From an uncultured Bacteroidota bacterium (GTDB taxonomy: Bacteria > Bacteroidota > Bacteroidia > Bacteroidales > CAIWKO01), in the NCBI GenBank assembly GCA_937934705.1, contig CALGYY010000119.1:1-6733 (forward strand): a DNA stretch of 6,733 bases, read 5' to 3'. The notes under the pieces are model-generated. The model searched no databases. It was given only the letters and a program-made list of their open reading frames with translations, and was not told the origin of the DNA. Numbering within the stretch: the first letter of the stretch is position 1; each line of letters opens with the position of its first letter. Shown here one piece after another: positions 5,122 to 6,733 of the stretch. Position numbers and translations under genes: made by a program.

Positions 5122-6516
5122 ATGGTATTCAGCTCAATCGTTTTTATCCTTTACTTCCTCCCGGTCTTCCTGGTGATCTATCACCTGGTGCCTACGGTAA
5201 AAGGAAAGAACATTGTACTGTTTATTTTTAGCCTGGGATTCTACTTCTGGGGGGCCGGTAAGCTCCTTGTGCTGCTGCCGGCAGTAGGGATACTGGCCTG
5301 GGTATTCTCATGGCTGATTGCACGGACGGGACATAAAAAGCTCTTTATGGTGATCTCCATACTGACTTTTGCCGGTATCCTGATCTACAACAAATATCTC
5401 GGATTCATCATTGATAACCTGATCTACGCGGGTGTTGAAGGCTTACCGGAGCTGACAGGCCTCTCGACCCTGGGGGTATCATTTTTCACCTTTCAGGCCA
5501 TCTCCTACAATATTGATGTGTACCGGAAAAACCAAAGGTTTGAAAAGAACCCCGCCTACATCATGCTATACATCAGCATGTTTCCTCAACTGATCTCCGG
5601 GCCCCTGGTCAGGTATCCCCAACTGGAACCATCCCTGAAAAACCGCAAAGTTGATCTTCAGGATTTTTCCGAAGGTGCCCGGCGTTTTATCATTGGTTTG
5701 GGAAAGAAAGTCCTCATCGCCAATCAGCTGGGATACCTTGTCGCACGAGTGGTCGACGACAGCATGATCACCATCGGCCCCGGGCTGGCCTGGGCTACGA
5801 TGGCCGTCTTTACCCTTCAGATCTTCTTCGATTTCAGCGCGTATACCGACATGGCACTGGGTGTGGGGAGAATGCTGGGATTTAAGCTGCCTGAAAATTT
5901 CAATTATCCATACATCAGCAGGTCCATCACGGATTTCTGGAGGCGCTGGCATATGAGTCTCGCCGCGTGGATCAAAGATTACATCTTTACTCCCCTTGCC
6001 TTCAATATGCGGTACTGGGGAAAAGCAGGGATCGTGATCGCCCTGCTGATCACCTTTGCCGTTTGCGGACTCTGGCACGAGCCTACCTGGAACTTCCTTC
6101 TCTGGGGCGTTGTCCAGGGTATTTTTCTCGGACTTGAAGAACTCTTCCTGCTGAAGTGGCTGAAGAAACTGAGGATATTCGCCGTACTGTATACCTGGTT
6201 CATCATCCTCTGCTGTGTGGTGCTTTTCCGCACGGGGAACCTCAGCGAAGCGCTGGACTTTCTGGGGATCATGTTTTCTCCGGCCCCGGAAAATGCGCTG
6301 GGATTGGTCAACTTTTTCAGCATGCAGCATGTGATTATTCTCGGCGTGGCGCTGATCCTGTGTGTCCCTCTGCCCCGTCCCCGCCTGCTGAATAAGCCGC
6401 GCTGGAAGACGATAAGCTCATACACGGGAAGTCTGCTGCTTTTCATTGTATTTCTGCTGAGCCTCATGCGGCTGGTCGCCGAAACCCATCATCCATTTAT
6501 CTATTTCAGATTCTGA
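5122..6516 (+). CDS. MBOAT family membrane-bound O-acyltransferase (AlgI/DltB type)
   Basis: 464 aa, typical of AlgI-like proteins (about 460-520). Around ten hydrophobic segments are visible, among them residues 5-21, 31-47, 50-66, 75-90, 225-240, 302-318, 353-369, 402-415 and 433-449. The MBOAT signature is clear: FDFSAYTDMALGVGRMLGF (236-254), then FWRRWHMSLAAWIKDYIFTPL (272-292), and the probable catalytic H319 in CGLWHEPTWN, matching the invariant His of AlgI. The C-terminus HPFIYFRF is also family-like. AlgI and DltB bring acyl groups across the inner membrane for transfer to an extracytoplasmic polymer (alginate acetylation; D-alanylation of teichoic acid with carrier DltC as donor). 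The donor and acceptor here are unknown. A membrane-anchored protein gene begins 8 nt downstream, as is common for MBOAT partners. Plasma-membrane location is certain from hydrophobicity. Confidence 0.95.
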   Translation: MVFSSIVFILYFLPVFLVIYHLVPTVKGKNIVLFIFSLGFYFWGAGKLLVLLPAVGILAWVFSWLIARTGHKKLFMVISILTFAGILIYNKYLGFIIDNLIYAGVEGLPELTGLSTLGVSFFTFQAISYNIDVYRKNQRFEKNPAYIMLYISMFPQLISGPLVRYPQLEPSLKNRKVDLQDFSEGARRFIIGLGKKVLIANQLGYLVARVVDDSMITIGPGLAWATMAVFTLQIFFDFSAYTDMALGVGRMLGFKLPENFNYPYISRSITDFWRRWHMSLAAWIKDYIFTPLAFNMRYWGKAGIVIALLITFAVCGLWHEPTWNFLLWGVVQGIFLGLEELFLLKWLKKLRIFAVLYTWFIILCCVVLFRTGNLSEALDFLGIMFSPAPENALGLVNFFSMQHVIILGVALILCVPLPRPRLLNKPRWKTISSYTGSLLLFIVFLLSLMRLVAETHHPFIYFRF

Positions 6517-6524
6517 TTTAAACT

Positions 6525-6733
6525 ATGAAACGGCCGGTGTTTAAGCCTTTGTACCTCCTCTTCCTCCTGCTGCCCGCAGTCTGTTTGCTGCTGCTGATGA
6601 TACCGGCCGGGCGCGGGAAAGAGGGTGCTATGAAGACCGGCTACTTCTCAGTCTCCATCAGCAGCGAACATAACACCCGCCTTGACCTGCTGCAGGGAAA
6701 AGACACCCTGCTCACAGGAAACATCATGGCCGG
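6525..6733 (+). CDS. membrane-anchored hypothetical protein, N-terminal fragment
   Basis: Starts with ATG 8 nt after the MBOAT stop codon and stays open to the window end: 69 complete codons plus two bases. The N-terminus has basic residues (K2, R3, K7), then one hydrophobic segment at about 9-27 (LYLLFLLLPAVCLLLLMIP), then a hydrophilic stretch. This predicts one signal anchor with the rest outside the inner membrane. C20 is not in a proper lipobox, since the -1 residue is Val. The visible part after the membrane segment (ISSEHNTRLDLL, DTLLTGNIM) looks strand-forming but matches no domain I recognise. Position suggests co-transcription and possibly a partner role with the MBOAT, like DltD or AlgJ, yet no SGNH block (GDSL or similar) is visible in the part present. 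The function is unassigned. Confidence 0.75.
   Translation, partial: MKRPVFKPLYLLFLLLPAVCLLLLMIPAGRGKEGAMKTGYFSVSISSEHNTRLDLLQGKDTLLTGNIMA

Noticed and set aside
5566..6330. Long (254-codon) open frame on the minus strand inside the MBOAT gene
   Set aside because: Its translation is low in hydrophobic residues, rich in Pro, Gly, His and charged residues, and has no domain; it is the antisense shadow of a clear MBOAT coding sequence.
6525..6733. Lipoprotein signal peptide at C20 of the truncated gene
   Set aside because: The residues before the cysteine are P-A-V; a lipobox needs a small residue (Gly, Ala or Ser) at -1, and the hydrophobic stretch continues well past the cysteine.

Overview
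The window looks like an accessory gene cluster for cell-surface or secondary-metabolite chemistry, most likely from a Bacteroidota (Bacteroidales-like) genome. The taxonomic call is an inference. It rests on start codons that lack convincing Shine-Dalgarno sequences, on promoter boxes close to the Bacteroidota -7 consensus TAnnTTTG in the divergent spacer, on the AT-rich repeats at the left edge, and on the style of the protein families. There is no rRNA, tRNA, CRISPR array, transposase or phage gene.

Layout: bases 1-115 are non-coding and hold two repeat types (an 8-bp tandem repeat and a 24-bp-period AT-rich repeat). Bases 116-3403 are a compact minus-strand operon read right to left: FkbH-like HAD-IIIC glyceryl transferase/phosphatase, acyl carrier protein, SAM-dependent methyltransferase, VOC-fold epimerase-like protein. 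The gaps are only 4, 1 and 1 nt. Bases 3404-3597 are a divergent, GC-rich regulatory spacer with promoter-like boxes on both strands and an 8-bp inverted repeat. Bases 3598-6733 are a plus-strand operon: a radical SAM protein with a B12-binding-type N-terminal domain, an MBOAT membrane O-acyltransferase (AlgI/DltB type) and the start of a membrane-anchored protein cut off by the window edge.

How the genes may work together (inference): FkbH proteins load a glyceryl unit from 1,3-bisphosphoglycerate onto a small carrier protein. The carrier protein follows immediately, and the methyltransferase and VOC protein could modify the tethered three-carbon acyl group by O-methylation or alpha-carbon epimerisation. 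The divergent operon supplies an MBOAT that could move an acyl group onto an exported glycan or lipid, plus a membrane-anchored protein beginning 8 nt after it. The whole resembles, in logic but not in homology, the Dlt system (activating enzyme, carrier protein, MBOAT, membrane-anchored partner). The dehydrogenases needed for methoxymalonyl-ACP (FkbI/FkbD type) and any ketosynthase are absent from the window, so a polyketide extender-unit role is not supported here. The role of the radical SAM enzyme is open.
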